From: Hydractinia echinata
Taxonomy: Eukaryota; Cnidaria; Hydrozoa; Anthoathecata; Hydractiniidae
Assembly (NCBI GenBank): GCA_030067915.1
Contig: JASGCC010000005.1
Location: 4,322,188-4,386,187 of the forward strand
Length of the DNA stretch: 64,000 nt
Direction of reading: 5' to 3'
Shown here: positions 11,201 through 24,335 of the stretch, in pieces
Layout: each line of letters opens with the position of its first letter
Position numbering within the stretch: position 1 is the first letter of the stretch
Translations under genes and position numbers: made by a program
Notes under the pieces: generated by a model
The model's database searches: none
What the model was told of the DNA's origin: nothing
The model's input: only the letters and a program-made list of their open reading frames with translations

Positions 11201-14200
11201 GTGAAGGTAGTGCGAGTGATATGGATCATACGTCGACCATACAATTGTTATGCTATTCCATGATTTTTTCATAACGCTTAAGCCACTAGGTCCAATTATA
11301 GGAGCTAAAAGAGAAAAATACATTAAAAAACGATGAAATTTTCCTACAAAAGGACTGAAATTTCATTTTGTAAGAATTCAATGAATTTAGGTCGGTGCGT
11401 GGGATAATGGTTAGGGAGTTTACAGAATGGGTATGTTTAGCAAGTGCCTTCACCACAGCTATGGGTAGACCTGATGTATACATTCAAAATTTACGACCCA
11501 ACTTGATAAAGGCAATTCCAATACTGAAATGATATTCCTGTGCACATATTCGGAATAATAAAAGATAATAATAATAAGTAACCAAATGTCTAAAATCAGA
11601 CACAATAGCAATATAATATCACAGTGATATAGGTAAAAAGTTTAATGCAATAAAGAAGATGTTGAAACAAAATTCAGACCTTGCAGCAACAAATAATCAC
11701 TCACTTGTAATGTTACCAACAGCTAGGTCACCAATGTTTCCTTTACCATCCACCGCATAAATAGCGTAAGAGTATGTAGCCATCGTAAACAAAAGAATAG
11801 TTTGAGACAAAGACGTAATATTTGCATGTGTTTGACATACAACGTCACACAAACGCAGAGTGTATGAGATCTCGTGTAATTGAGCATTGCCAAGAGAAAT
11901 AGGTGGCAACCATGATAGAACAAATTTGTAACTACCATCTTTATCCTCCGGATAGAGCGACATGTTTCTTGGAGCTGACAATCCCGCTATATTGATTAAA
12001 CAGAAATCATGATCAAAATGACAGTAAAAACAGTAAGTGCAATACAAAAGCGTCTATAATATATGGGAAACATAAACAGCACAGGAGACTACAGAACGTA
12101 AAATTCGCTGAATAAATTTTTTTTAATCGTCCACGATCAAAAACAAAGAAAACAGAAAATTAAAAACCTTTCTTAGCGGTAGTTCCGTAAACTATTTGCG
12201 ACCAAGGACTGCTTCCCGATGGATTATTTGCTCGAACCCTGAAAGAGTACGTGGTGTCCGCTGTCAAGTTCACAAACTGCACACTGAAAGGCGGTAGGAC
12301 AGCAAACAATGACGGGTGTGGAACGTTAATTACGATGCTGGTGTTCACATTTTCGACGTCGTAGCTTACTACTCGATGTTGCGGTTGGGCAACGCCTTCC
12401 CACTGAACAGTGATCGAGTAGGCGTCGGTTTCGTTAATTCTCAACGTCTGGATAGCTGGTGGAGGCGCTAGAAACAACGAGAAGAATTGAAAGGTTTGGA
12501 AAGAACGAAAGCGGCACACTCTTTTAAATCTTAAGAAAAATATGTTGAGTAGGCGTTGTCACAAAAAACAGCCGTCAACGTTGATATAATTTAACACGGT
12601 GGGCCTAACCACTTTGAGTAAGAGGAGCCTCTTGCCCTGACAAAGACGTTCGATTATGTTTCTGACGATTGTTGCTAGAACTTCATTCGTAGCAGCAATA
12701 TAATTCGGGACTTACCACATCCTGCTTCCGCTCTTTCGTCACTGCCGTCTAAACAGTCTGAAAGTCCGTTGCACTTCATGTTGTTAGACACGCATTGCGG
12801 AGAAGCTGTACACGTAAAATGCGTCGGTCTGCATGTGTCTGTGAGGAAAAACAATAACATGCAATCAGAAATTGGAAAAGTAAAAGAAGTAATTACAATA
12901 AAACTTATGGTCGTATTAAAACAAGCGAACAAGAGCAGAAGAGTTATGTTAAGCTAAAGTCGCTTTTATGCGTACCTCTACTTGCAGTTTGGAAGAAACC
13001 GTCTCTCTTTTTCGACCCGGCTAAGCCCTCCTCATTGTATACCGTGAGTTCGTAATCATAGAACATTTTGGGCGCAAATTCTGACAGTGTGATGCTCGTC
13101 GTCATCAGCCGTTGGCTTTCCTTGCAATTCTGCGTTCCAAATAAGCAGTATTTGAAGGAATACGACAACTTGTTCACGTCGTTGTGGTTGAGTAGTGTTG
13201 GTGGCGTCCAAGAGAATGTTACAGTTGTGCTTTCTGCGTATAGCACCGGTGAACGATTGATTTCCCCGGGTATTCCAGGTAAACCAACGGCAACGTCTGG
13301 AAGAGAATTGCATTTAAAGGGAAGGCGTGCTTGTGAAAAAACAATGCGTTCTTTTTTAAAAAAATGTCATGGAAATTAGTTTTATCGAAGTCACTACTTT
13401 AATTGGCGCATGTTAAATAAGATTTTTAAATAAATCTAAACTAACCTTTCTTAGCGGTAGTTCCGTAAACTATTTGCGACCAAGGACTGCTTCCCGATGG
13501 ATTATTTGCTCGAACCCTGAAAGAGTACGTGGTGTCCGCTGTCAAGTTCACAAACTGCACACTGAAAGGCAGTAGGACAGCAAGCAATGACGGATGTGGA
13601 ACGTTAATTACGACGCTGGTGTTCACATTTTCGACGTCGTAGCTTACTACTCGATGTTGTGGTTGGGCAACGCCTTCCCACTGAACAATGATGGAGTAGG
13701 CGTCGGTTTCGTTAATTCTCAACGTCTGGATAGCTGGTGGAGGCGCTAGAAACAACGAGAAGAATTGAAAGGTTTGGAAAGAACGAAAGCGGCACACTCT
13801 TTTAAATCTTAAGAAAAATATGTTGAGTAGGCGTTGTCACAAAAACAGCCGTCAACGTTGATATAATTTAACACGGTGGGCCTAACCACTTTGAGTAAGA
13901 GGAGCCTCTTGCCCTGACAAAGACGTTCGATTATGTTTCTGACGATTGTTGCTAGAACTTCATTCGTAGCAGCAATATAATTCGGGACTTACCACATCCT
14001 GCTTCCGCTCTTTCGTCACTGCCGTCTAAACAGTCTGAAAGTCCGTTGCACTTCATGTTGTTAGACACGCATTGCGGAGAAGCTGTACACGTAAAATGCG
14101 TCGGTCTGCATGTGTCTGTGAGGAAAAACAATAACATGCAATCAGAAATTGGAAAAGTAAAAGAAGTAATTACAATAAAACTTATGGTCGTATTAAAACA

Positions 14201-17200
14201 AGCGAACAAGAGCAGAAGAGTTATGTTAAGCTAAAGTCGCTTTTATGCGTACCTCTACTTGCAGTTTGGAAGAAACCGTCTCTCTTTTTCGACCCGGCTA
14301 AGCCCTCCTCATTGTATACCGTGAGTTCGTAATCATAGAACATTTTGGGCGCAAATTCTGACAGTGTGATGCTCGTGGTCATCAGCCGTTGGCTTTCCTT
14401 GCAATTCTGCGTTCCAAATAAGCAGTATTTGAAGGAATACGACAACTTGTTGACGTCGTTGTGGTTGAGTAGTGTTGGTGGCGTCCAAGAGAATGTTACA
14501 GTTGTGCTTTCTGCGTATAGCACCGGTGAACGATTGATTTCCCCGGGTATTCCAGGTAAACCAACGGCAACGTCTGGAAGAGAATTGCATTTAAAGGGAA
14601 GGCGTGCTTGTGAAAAAGCAATGCGTTCTTTTTTAAAAAAATGTCATGGAAATTAGTTTTATCGAAGTCACTACTTTAATTGGCGCATGTTAAATAAGAT
14701 TTTTAAATAAATCTAAACTAACCTTTCTTAGCGGTAGTTCCGTAAACTATTTGCGACCAAGGACTGCTTCCCGATGGATTATTTGCTCGAACCCTGAAAG
14801 AGTACGTGGTGTCCGCTGTCAAGTTCACAAACTGCACACTGAAAGGCAGTAGGACAGCAAGCAATGACGGATGTGGAACGTTAATTACGACGCTGGTGTT
14901 CACATTTTCGACGTCGTAGCTTACTACTCGATGTTGTGGTTGGGCAACGCCTTCCCACTGAACAGTGATGGAGTAGGCGTCGGTTTCGTTAATTCTCAAC
15001 GTCTGGATAGCTGGTGGAGGCGCTAGAAACAACGAGAAGAATTGAAAGGTTTGGAAAGAACGAAAGCGGCACACTCTTTTAAATCTTAAGAAAAATATGT
15101 TGAGTAGGCGTTGTCACAAAAACAGCCGTCAACGTTGATATAATTTAACACGGTGGGCCTAACCACTTTGAGTAAGAGGAGCCTCTTGCCCTGACAAAGA
15201 CGTTCGATTATGTTTCTGACGATTGTTGCTAGAACTTCATTCGTAGCAGCAATATAATTCGGGACTTACCACATCCTGCTTCCGCTCTTTCGTCACTGCC
15301 GTCTAAACAGTCTGAAAGTCCGTTGCACTTCATGTTGTTAGACACGCATTGCGGAGAAGCTGTACACGTAAAATGCGTCGGTCTGCATGTGTCTGTGAGG
15401 AAAAACAATAACATGCAATCAGAAATTGGAAAAGTAAAAGAAGTAATTACAATAAAACTTATGGTCGTATTAAAACAAGCGAACAAGAGCAGAAGAGTTA
15501 TGTTAAGCTAAAGTCGCTTTTATGCGTACCTCTACTTGCAGTTTGGAAGAAACCGTCTCTCTTTTTCGACCCGGCTAAGCCCTCCTCATTGTATACCGTG
15601 AGTTCGTAATCATAGAACATTTTGGGCGCAAATTCTGACAGTGTGATGCTCGTCGTCATCAGCCGTTGGCTTTCCTTGCAATTCTGCGTTCCAAATAAGC
15701 AGTATTTGAAGGAATACGACAACTTGTTGACGTCGTTGTGGTTGAGTAGTGTTGGTGGCGTCCAAGAGAATGTTACAGTTGTGCTTTCTGCGTATAGCAC
15801 CGGTGAACGATTGATTTCCCCGGGTATTCCAGGTAAACCAACGGCAACGTCTGGAAGAGAATTGCATTTAAAGGGAAGGCGTGCTTGTGAAAAAACAATG
15901 CGTTCTTTTTTAAAAAAATGTCATGGAAATTAGTTTTATCGAAGTCCCTACTTTAATTGGCGCATGTTAAATAAGATTTTTAAATAAATCTAAACTAACC
16001 TTTCTTAGCGGTAGTTCCGTAAACTATTTGCGACCAAGGACTGCTTCCCGATGGATTATTTGCTCGAACCCTGAAAGAGTACGTGGTGTCCGCTGTCAAG
16101 TTCACAAACTGCACACTGAAAGGCGGTAGGACAGCAAACAATGACGGGTGTGGAACGTTAATTACGATGCTGGTGTTCACATTTTCGACGTCGTAGCTTA
16201 CTACTCGATGTTGCGGTTGGGCAACGCCTTCCCACTGAACAGTGATCGAGTAGGCGTCGGTTTCGTTAATTCTCAACGTCTGGATAGCTGGTGGAGGCGC
16301 TAGAAACAACGAGAAGAATTGAAAGGTTTGGAAAGAACGAAAGCGGCACACTCTTTTAAATCTTAAGAAAAATATGTTGAGTAGGCGTTGTCACAAAAAC
16401 AGCCGTCAACGTTGATATAATTTAACACGGTGGGCCTAACCACTTTGAGTAAGAGGAGCCTCTTGCCCTGACAAAGACGTTCGATTATGTTTCTGACGAT
16501 TGTTGCTAGAACTTCATTCGTAGCAGCAATATAATTCGGGACTTACCACATCCTGCTTCCGCTCTTTCGTCACTGCCGTCTAAACAGTCTGAAAGTCCGT
16601 TGCACTTCATGTTGTTAGACACGCATTGCGGAGAAGCTGTACACGTAAAATGCGTCGGTCTGCATGTGTCTGTGAGGAAAAACAATAACATGCAATCAGA
16701 AATTGGAAAAGTAAAAGAAGTAATTACAATAAAACTTATGGTCGTATTAAAACAAGCGAACAAGAGCAGAAGAGTTATGTTAAGCTAAAGTCGCTTTTAT
16801 GCGTACCTCTACTTGCAGTTTGGAAGAAACCGTCTCTCTTTTTCGACCCGGCTAAGCCCTCCTCATTGTATACCGTGAGTTCGTAATCATAGAACATTTT
16901 GGGCGCAAATTCTGACAGTGTGATGCTCGTGGTCATCAGCCGTTGGCTTTCCTTGCAATTCTGCGGTCCAAATAAGCAGTATTTGAAGGAATACGACAAC
17001 TTGTTGACGTCGTTGTGGTTGAGTAGTGTTGGTGGCGTCCAAGAGAATGTTACAGTTGTGCTTTCTGCGTATAGCACCGGTGAACGATTGATTTCCCCAG
17101 GTATTCCAGGTAAACCAACGGCAACGTCTGGAAGAGAATATCATTTAAAGGGAAGGCGTGCTTTTAGAAAAACTATGCGTTTTTTTTAAAAAAAATGTCA

Positions 17201-20200
17201 TGTTAGTTTTAGCAATATTCCTACCTTTGGTGACGCATGTTAAATAAAAGTCTTTTTTAAAAAGACAACTACATTTAAAAAAAAACGCGTGCTTGTCAGA
17301 AAATGTTAAGTTTTTAAAAGACAATCTGCTGAAAATTAATTTTAAGAAAAGTCCCATTTGAGCTGCCATGATACTAAATTGCATATTTGTGTTAAGAAAG
17401 AGCGTTTAGTATCCTAAGTTTTAGGAAATCGACGTCGTGGGTGATAAGAGGCTCGAATGATTTCGTACAAAAGTTGTAGATACATAGCGTTGTTTATTAA
17501 GCTTTCCTCTAGGGTAAGAATATTGTATATTTTTCCTACGAAACCTTAAAGTTAAAAGAATGTCTTATAGCTGGCCAACACCTAATTCACGATAGCCAAC
17601 AAACACAGCTGCCTGTCTTAAAGAATGAGATGTTTTTTAAATTAAATTAAAGATGCTGTTTTTGGTGAGTGAACGCATCTGTAGTTAAAACAAAAAAAAA
17701 GAGGTCACTGATAATGATCGCGTAAACAAAGAGCAATAGAAGTAACCAATTAAAAAACGCGGTATGCATCGCTACAGAGATCGCCTTTATTGTGCGACAC
17801 GGTTATACACAAAACTCATTTTAAAACAAAAGCGTTAAACTTCTTCTTCCCATTGTGATTATAAATACTGGTTTCCACTTGACTGCATTTTCCACAAAGA
17901 AGTGTTTTTGTCAGCGCGCGGCACCTTGGCAAGACTAGAGTTTCTTTCGTGTGCGTACGTGCAACAGAGACGCTTGTGAGCATTTTGCGCTGTGGCGGAA
18001 AATGCCGTCAAATGAAAACGACCCTCGACAAAGATACCATCTGTAACCTATATCTGCTTTCAAAACATTTACTCTAAAAATGTTTTATATTTCATAAAAC
18101 CTAATTTTGCAAGGAAACTACTGACATGAACTAAATTTGCTGTCACTTTTTATTGTTCGTTTGTTATATCTTTTTCTTACATCATGGGAGCATGTGACTG
18201 TCGAAACTGATCAATTGTTATTTATTTCATTTAAAAAGCTATTCCCGCCTTTGTTAAACATGACTTTTTTTATTATTTGTATATTTTTGCAAAACCAGAT
18301 TTCTTTTTCTTTTTTTGCAAGTTATTAATTAATATTGTTGTATTTTCGTTTTAAATGCTATAAACACTCGTGCCTTTTCTAAAAGAATTGCGAACAGAAT
18401 GATATGATGAGAAGGACAATGATAGGAAATATCTGTAAGTGCATATTTTGTTTCTTGTTTGTTTAAATTTTTAATTGAAATTAAGAATTCAATTCATAAT
18501 AAAATTCTGCTTTTTTTGTACTATAGTGCTTAAGTTGATATTTCCATGGGCCACACAACTAGTCTGTACGATTTTGTACATGCTTATAAAATAACTTTAT
18601 GTTAATAAATGTCATAGCTAAAAAAACAAGTCACGTGATAAAATAAAACAGTTTTGTGGCTACTAACGAATAACGTGCAACACACGGGGAGATTAACTTT
18701 TCATGTGTTTTTTTTGTTTGTCTATTTTTTTCCTGTTCTTTAATTTACACCAACAATTGCATTTATCACAACAAAAAGTGTTATTTTTTAATTAAAAAAT
18801 TAAAACTTTTTATGTTTAGGCATTTTTTATTGATTAATGTCTATAAGTGGATTTTTCACAGGCCATACAGCCACTTTTAATTAACCCCATCAAAATCCCT
18901 TATCTTCGCAGTCCAATACTACTTTGGGTTGGTGGTCAGAAGACAAGGAATTAATTTTATAAACAAGAAGTTGTGTTTGTTTGTTGCTATTTTTTCCTGA
19001 CAATGCATCAAATATTTAAATTGTATGTATCATGGCTGTAGAAACTCATTTCGAAAGCTGGAAAACGAAAAAAAAGGAAGAAACACATTTGCTAGTTTTA
19101 CGTAAAGTAGAACACAACTTACGAAGTGTATATTCGACTGGAGTTGACCATGCACCAACTTGATCTCCAAAGTCAATCATCCGGATTTTATATTCATACA
19201 ACACTCCCGTTTTAATACCATTGATTTCATGTTTACGTACAAGAAAAACTGTATCAACAAATGTTCCAATGGTTGAAATCAACTTTTCTTCGTTTGTTGT
19301 GGTATCTTTGTATGAAATTTCGAACGTTTTTGCATCTTTTCTATATTTAAAGTCGTCGCCGAAAGCCTGTAGTTTATCACTAGAGATTGGAGGTTCCCAT
19401 TGTAGCACGACCTGATCCGCTGATTGCTTGCTTACTGCCAAAGTATGTATAGCTGGTGGATTTCCTAAAATAAATCACCAACAAAATAAAATAACACTTT
19501 TAAGATATAAAAAAAAGACAATAGGTTTTGTCTATATTGCCAATGTTTTAATACAGCTACATAGCAGCTGCCTCATTTTTGGCCAATTAAGTTACATCAC
19601 AGTGTATAACAATGGCATAAAGCTCTGTAATACACCTATTGGGTTACATCACAGTGTATAACAATGGCATAAAGCCCTGTAATACACCTATTAAGTTACA
19701 TCACAGTGTATAACAATGGCATAAAGCTCTGTAATACACCTATTAAGTTACATCACAGTGTATAACAATGGCATAAAGCCCTGTAATACACCTATTAAGT
19801 TACATCACAGTGTATAACAATGGCATAAAGCCCTGTAATACACCTATTGTTATATTTATATTGCTCATACCGGCTAATATCAAATCAAATTCCACAGTAC
19901 GAATGGCACCAAGATTACTAGCTGCAACTGTGTATTTGCCCTCAGCAAGCTGATTTAAATTTCTTATATCTAACGCATAATGAAGGTTATTTGCAGGCCC
20001 CCTGTATTGGGTCACATCAAAATTTGGATGTGTTGATTTTGTGATAGGGACGCCATTTTGTCTCCAAGTAACTTGTAAAGCTGAACCAATCGGAGCTCTT
20101 GCAGAAATCCTCACAAATGATTGCCCATTGTAGATTATTCTATTTGAAGGGGCTAGCTGAAAGTTTTCTTCCATCCCTGGTAAAAAACAATAAAATAATG

Positions 20201-22348
20201 CAGATATAGCTAAAGTTAAGTATGAACTGCAAGTAAATCTAAAAAATGTCATATATACATTGTACGGTGAGTTGTGCTTCTTCACTTGTAGCTTTTCCAA
20301 GGTTGTTTGAAGCTTCGCATTTATATTTAGCTTCGCTATTTTCTGCGCCATGGAGTGCATTTAAGATGATAAGTTTATTATCAGTCATCGTGTATCTGTT
20401 ATCTGTGGGTGAAATAACAATCCCGTTTTTAAACCATCTAAAAGTAGGTGCAGGACTTGCATCTACAACACAGCTCATATTGTATGTCTGTCCTTCACCT
20501 ATACTAACATCACTGAGTTGCTTCGTTATCAGAGGAGCAATTTCCGTTGCTGTTTTAACTCTCAACTCTTGGCTCCATTCCCCAATTTGACCTTTGTTAC
20601 TAGTGGCTCTCATCTGAACATCGTATTCTGTTCCTCGTTCTAAGTTGAAAAACTGATATTCTAAGATCTGCCGATTAAAATTTTCCGCATCTTTAAGTAG
20701 GAATGCCTGTACTTCATTTGTTGATACTTTAGTGATATTGATGTCGTAATGAAGAAGATCATTTCTCAAGAAATCCCATGCCATGATAAATCCATTTAAT
20801 CTGTGTTCTTTGACACGCATGCCTTGTGCTCCTTCTGGAGGTCCTAAAATGTTATGACAGTGGATTTTTATTTATTTATTTATTTAAAATAATGTATTTA
20901 AGGATGACCTATTCAGTATAACATACAAAAATATATTCTTTACTGCTATTATATATTCTTTACTGCCAGCCGCTAATATTTTTGTGTATTCAAATGACAC
21001 ATTACTCATTAAAAATAAACAAAAACAAAAAGGTAAACATGCAAAGAGAGAAACAAGGATGAAATAAAACAACGGTAATTATATAAAGACACACAAAAAA
21101 GCAAAAAGCAACAAAAACGCAGTGAAACTAGAAAGTAATTGAAAAGAAAAGAGCGCTTACTTACCATAAAGTAAAACTTGAAAGTACTCAGTCATTGTAC
21201 CAACCCTATTTTTTGCTGTACATCGCCATTTACCGACATCATACTTTGTAGCGTTCTGTATCAGCAATTGGTAAAAAATTGATCCCTGTCGAGCAATCTG
21301 TCTAATTTCAACTCTTGGGTCAGTTTGAGTGCTAATAGGTAAAAGACTTGATCCATTGAGGAAAGTTACAGTCGCTAAAGGCGAAGATCTCGGTGGTTGG
21401 CAATTTGTCCACGCTAATCTGAATCCGTCGATGTCATAGAAAAAAGTATCTCTTGGTGGATAAATAAACTCTCTTTCCAAAACTAGAATAAATTAAGTAA
21501 AACATTAACAAGCAAGCTATAATTCTGCCAATGATTAAGTCAACTCACCAACATATAAAAACTATGAACGTAATAAAAAGTCACAAACATTTATGCTATA
21601 GAGCCATTGTTCCAAAGAATGGTAAATATTTTTATTTTACTTTAAAACAATTGATAACATGGCTTTTCTTAAATAAAGTAAACATGAAGAAATGAGGACG
21701 CAACCTGATCGACGGAGAGAGTATAGTGTGGTCAACTTACATTGAACTTTCACAACCAAGTCATATTCCTTTGTAGTGGTGCTGACAGAATTAGTGGCTG
21801 AGCATCTATATTTCCCTTCCGAATTTTGAGAACCTGATTGAGCGTTGAGTATGATCAAATCATTGAATTCATTTTTTGCAAAGCGTGGGTCGTTAGCTAT
21901 ATTTATTTCCACCTGATCTTTTGTCCATTTTACTGTAGCGGTGGGTGTCAAAGGTGATAGAGTACAATTTAGATAACCTGTGCTTCCATTCTTTAAAAAC
22001 AGACTAGCTGGTCCGTACTTTGTAATGATCGGTGCAACTTCTAAATACACATCAATCTCGCATTAATTACACTTTTTGACGCAACCAAATAGTAACTTTG
22101 GCTGATTTGCAAAAGTTAATGCATGCAACAGTTGTCAAAATATCCGATTTGTGAAAGTTATGTTCTCAAACTTGTGAAATTAGATGAGAGTTAGATGAGA
22201 GTTAGGTAGCTACTAATAATATCAAAATAAATCGACTTGACTTCAACATTGTATTGCATTTATAGCAGAAATTATAAATTATCTACTGACCCATGGAATG
22301 TGTGAAGTCCACGAGAAGTAAAAGCCAGCACGAGAATAGCACCAACAT
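8122..22348 (-). CDS. Gene A: IgSF/FN3/LDLa transmembrane receptor (26 coding exons modelled)
   Basis: Modelled protein about 2365 aa: signal peptide (1-19), Ig1, Ig2, FN3, Ig3, Ig4, FN3 (to about 636), four FN3-LDLa-FN3 cassettes (637-1628), seven FN3 (1629-2318), one TM helix and a tail of about a dozen residues. Probably a cell-surface adhesion or recognition receptor. Ig2 has the NCQPP...P pattern seen in L1CAM/neuroglian and contactin Ig2, so that broad group is the closest comparison, but the Ig-Ig-FN3 order and the LDLa domains differ from it. Exons: 22291-22348, 21741-22040, 21165-21482, 20259-20843, 19871-20176, 19123-19464, twelve cassette exons, 11705-11986, 11035-11304, 10518-10817, 10075-10380, 9689-9991, 9209-9514, 8624-8926, 8122-8264. 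All borders are phase 1 and the sum is an exact multiple of three. The join across the 2-kb intron 17128-19122 is inferred; two genes are possible, but the left part would then lack a start and the right part of the N-terminus would lack an end. Confidence 0.75.
8434..8545 (+). repeat. Dispersed repeat in the last gene A intron
   Basis: Contains gtcacgcaaaatggtacc, gtagcgagacacatg, a cccgtggaattttccacggg palindrome and ggccaccgactagt. A related copy in reverse orientation lies at 55196-55310, and a fragment with ttccatgggccacacaacta lies near 18543. No coding potential was seen. The family is recognised only by internal comparison within this window. Confidence 0.7.
8624..11986 (-). CDS. Gene A membrane-proximal block: seven single-exon FN3 domains
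   Basis: Each exon is one phase 1-1 FN3 domain of 270-306 nt. Two subtypes occur. In the Cys type a close cysteine pair follows the YxLxxC strand: RLCDVVCQ (11705-11986), RLCWFMCE (10518-10817), SVCHVLTETC (9689-9991), HICTATSQC (9209-9514), THCLASVLNNC (8624-8926). The plain type lacks cysteines (11035-11304 and 10075-10380). The order going towards the membrane is Cys, plain, Cys, plain, Cys, Cys, Cys. Gene B ends in a closely similar order, which supports common descent of the two C-terminal halves. Confidence 0.82.
12168..17127 (-). repeat. Four tandem copies of a three-exon FN3-LDLa-FN3 cassette in gene A
   Basis: The period is 1277 bp (1278 for the last FN3). In transcript order the copies are: 1) 16807-17127, 16547-16669, 16000-16299; 2) 15530-15850, 15270-15392, 14723-15022; 3) 14253-14573, 13993-14115, 13446-13745; 4) 12976-13296, 12716-12838, 12168-12467. 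Each encodes a Cys-type FN3 (107 aa), an LDLa domain (41 aa, six Cys, CNGLSDCLDGSDE calcium-binding signature) and a plain FN3 (100 aa), 248 aa per cassette. Introns are as conserved as exons, so whole genomic blocks were duplicated recently or are kept alike by conversion. Copy 4 has the weaker donor GTTTTT where the others have GTTAGT, marking the array edge. The array could also be miscounted by an assembler. Confidence 0.93.
17128..19122 (-). other. Long gene A intron between N-terminal module and cassette array
   Basis: No domain-coding exon was found on either strand. Near the cassette array it carries decayed copies of the cassette intron (17150-17360, for example gggaaggcgtgct and gcatgttaaataa), so the array once reached further or was copied from here. 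A fragment of the dispersed repeat lies at 18540-18575. An undetected exon or an alternative promoter cannot be excluded. Confidence 0.55.
19123..22348 (-). CDS. Gene A N-terminal module: signal peptide, Ig-Ig-FN3-Ig-Ig-FN3
   Basis: The start ATG at 22348 opens a signal peptide (MLVLFSCWLLLLVDFTHSM). The exons hold Ig1 (21741-22040), Ig2 (21165-21482), FN3 plus Ig3 in one exon (20259-20843), Ig4 (19871-20176) and FN3 (19123-19464). The Ig domains show the usual C...W...DxGxYxC-type pattern, with variants such as NSEGKYRC. Every exon equals its gene B counterpart in length, and large parts read almost the same at protein level, most strongly Ig1 and Ig3. A splice acceptor TTTTTTCAG ends 8 nt before the ATG. 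Confidence 0.85.
19591..19850. repeat. 52-bp minisatellite, 5 copies, in a gene A intron
   Basis: The unit starts gttacatcacagtgtataac and contains caatggcataaag and ctgtaatacacctatt. Copies start at 19591, 19643, 19695, 19747 and 19799. They differ at few bases (ctctg/ccctg, attaa/attgg). The array lies between the Ig4 exon and the second FN3 exon and is absent from the equivalent gene B intron. Confidence 0.92.
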
Positions 22349-24335
22349 CCCTCTTCCTGAAAAAATTATCAAAAATGTCATAATTATAAAGTCAATTAAA
22401 GATACAATAAATATGCAATATAAAACAGACACGCAGACATTTCTTCTTTCAGTGCATCAGTGCAGAAAAAAATCATCTAGCACCATGCAAGTAACAAACC
22501 AGGTGTTAAATAAATCTTCAACCAATAAAATTGGTACATAGCGAGACGATCCGCTGACTTCTTTTGTTTGTCTACTACGTTTAGACATTTTAACTTTTAA
22601 CATGTTCTGTTTTCATAACACAGATTATATCACAAAACTATAAAACGAATGAACGAGTATGAGCTACTTTTTACCTTGTTTTTACTGTTCCAAAGATTCC
22701 AATTTTTAAGTGTGATCTTCTTGTGTTTTTGTTTATTTATTGTTTTTTTATCGACTAAAGTGAGAAAGAAACGTTGCAGTTAAAAGACACAACACATTAG
22801 CAGGTTTGAGATTTACAGACGTTGTACGCAATCAAGATGCTTTTATATAAAGAAAAAATTCTGCATAATTCTATTCTATCAAACAATGCATCTTATTAGT
22901 AATCAATAGAAACTTCTTGCATTTAGGCTGCGAGAAGACTTAAGAAGGCAAAAAAAAATTAAGTTTAGTGAGTTTAATGGTCTTCATATCCATACAAGTA
23001 AAATATAGAAGCCACATCCCAAGGTAGAAGAATGACCTAAATGCAATAACAGGTACTAGCTGGTACACACATTATCAGTATCCTTTTATGGAGTGTTACC
23101 ATAACGGATACCCTTGCAGATGGAGACCAGATGTAAATAAGAGCAAAATTGTTGTTAACGCCATAAAGTGTTCATACACAAAAAAGCTTCCATGTTGCGA
23201 AAGACTCTATAACATTCATCACTGGTTCTGAAAGTCGTTACAAAGAAATTGCGTTTGATTTTTGCCATTGATTTTTGAAAGTTATATTTTCTACATCGGA
23301 AACAGCAAGTTTTACAACAAAAAAACAAGTGTCCTAAATTGAGACTCTACCTGCAAATTAAAAAAAAGAAAAGTTCTTTGTTAATGTCAAATATTTTCAG
23401 TGAACAATCGATATTTTTAAACACATAATAAGAGTGCGTTATGGAACTATCTGTTGGAGCATGTTCTTTTTACAGGGGACATAAAATGGACAATTTTTTG
23501 TATATATATACAAAAATTGTTTATTTTATATTGTGAAGAGAAATATAGGTATATGCATTTTCGGTAAATGAAACAGTAAAACAAAGATTTGGAAAAAATA
23601 GCGTGGCTATAAATTTTTAAGACTTTTGATCATACCAATAATTAATAATGGCGTACGCATATTAACCATACAGCATTTTTCAGATTGTTAGTATATTTTT
23701 AAACGATGCTGTAGTTAACATTAAAATGTTTATTTAAGTGGGTAAATTACTCGTAAGGTTGTTAACCACAGCGCGCTGTTGTTATTAAAAAGTGATTTCA
23801 GTCAATGTCTTGTTACATAACACGTGGTATGAAATGTGACCAGTGTTTAGTTTAAATTATATTTTTTAAGAAAACAGCGGTTTGGGTGGGGTAAAATATT
23901 TTGCACTGTCTTAGAAACTACTTTCGCCGTCGTCAAACTTGTTGTTGTCGCCATTAACATCTCCGTCACTGTTGGCCCTATTCTTTAACCTCTTCCAGCA
24001 ATACTATGTAACTATCTCCTTATGTAGGCTAAATATATAGGTTTTGTATTTGACTGAAACTCCATACTTTTTATTGACAAGGCTACAATTAAATTAAAAC
24101 AGACATGTAAACTTGTATTTTATAATAAAGAATATGTCGACGAAATAATTTATATACAAAATAGATTTTTTAGTCTGCAATAGGAAAGTTAAAAATAAAT
24201 AATGCAGTTAAAAGAGCACGACACAAGAAAACGAAATGGTAATATCCATTTTTACTGACATAACATATAGCAAAAATAAATTTAAAAACGAAAAGTGATT
24301 CCTTTAAAACTAATGAAAAAAAATCTTTCCATTGT
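22349..24335. other. Spacer between gene A start and gene B stop
   Basis: No coding exon is supported. The gene B 3' UTR should occupy the right end; a minus-strand AATAAA lies at 24070-24075, about 260 nt after the gene B stop. The gene A promoter and any 5' leader exon must lie here or leftwards of gene B. AT-rich with no clear repeat. Confidence 0.5.

Noticed and set aside
13068..15933. Plus-strand open frames of about 103 and 62 aa repeated every 1277 bp
   Set aside because: They are shadows of the FN3 and LDLa exons on the other strand; they repeat only because the cassette repeats.
8122..22348. Gene A as two separate genes split in the 2-kb intron
   Set aside because: The left part would have no signal peptide and the right part no TM or stop, while phases match across the gap. 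Kept as an open alternative, not as the main model.
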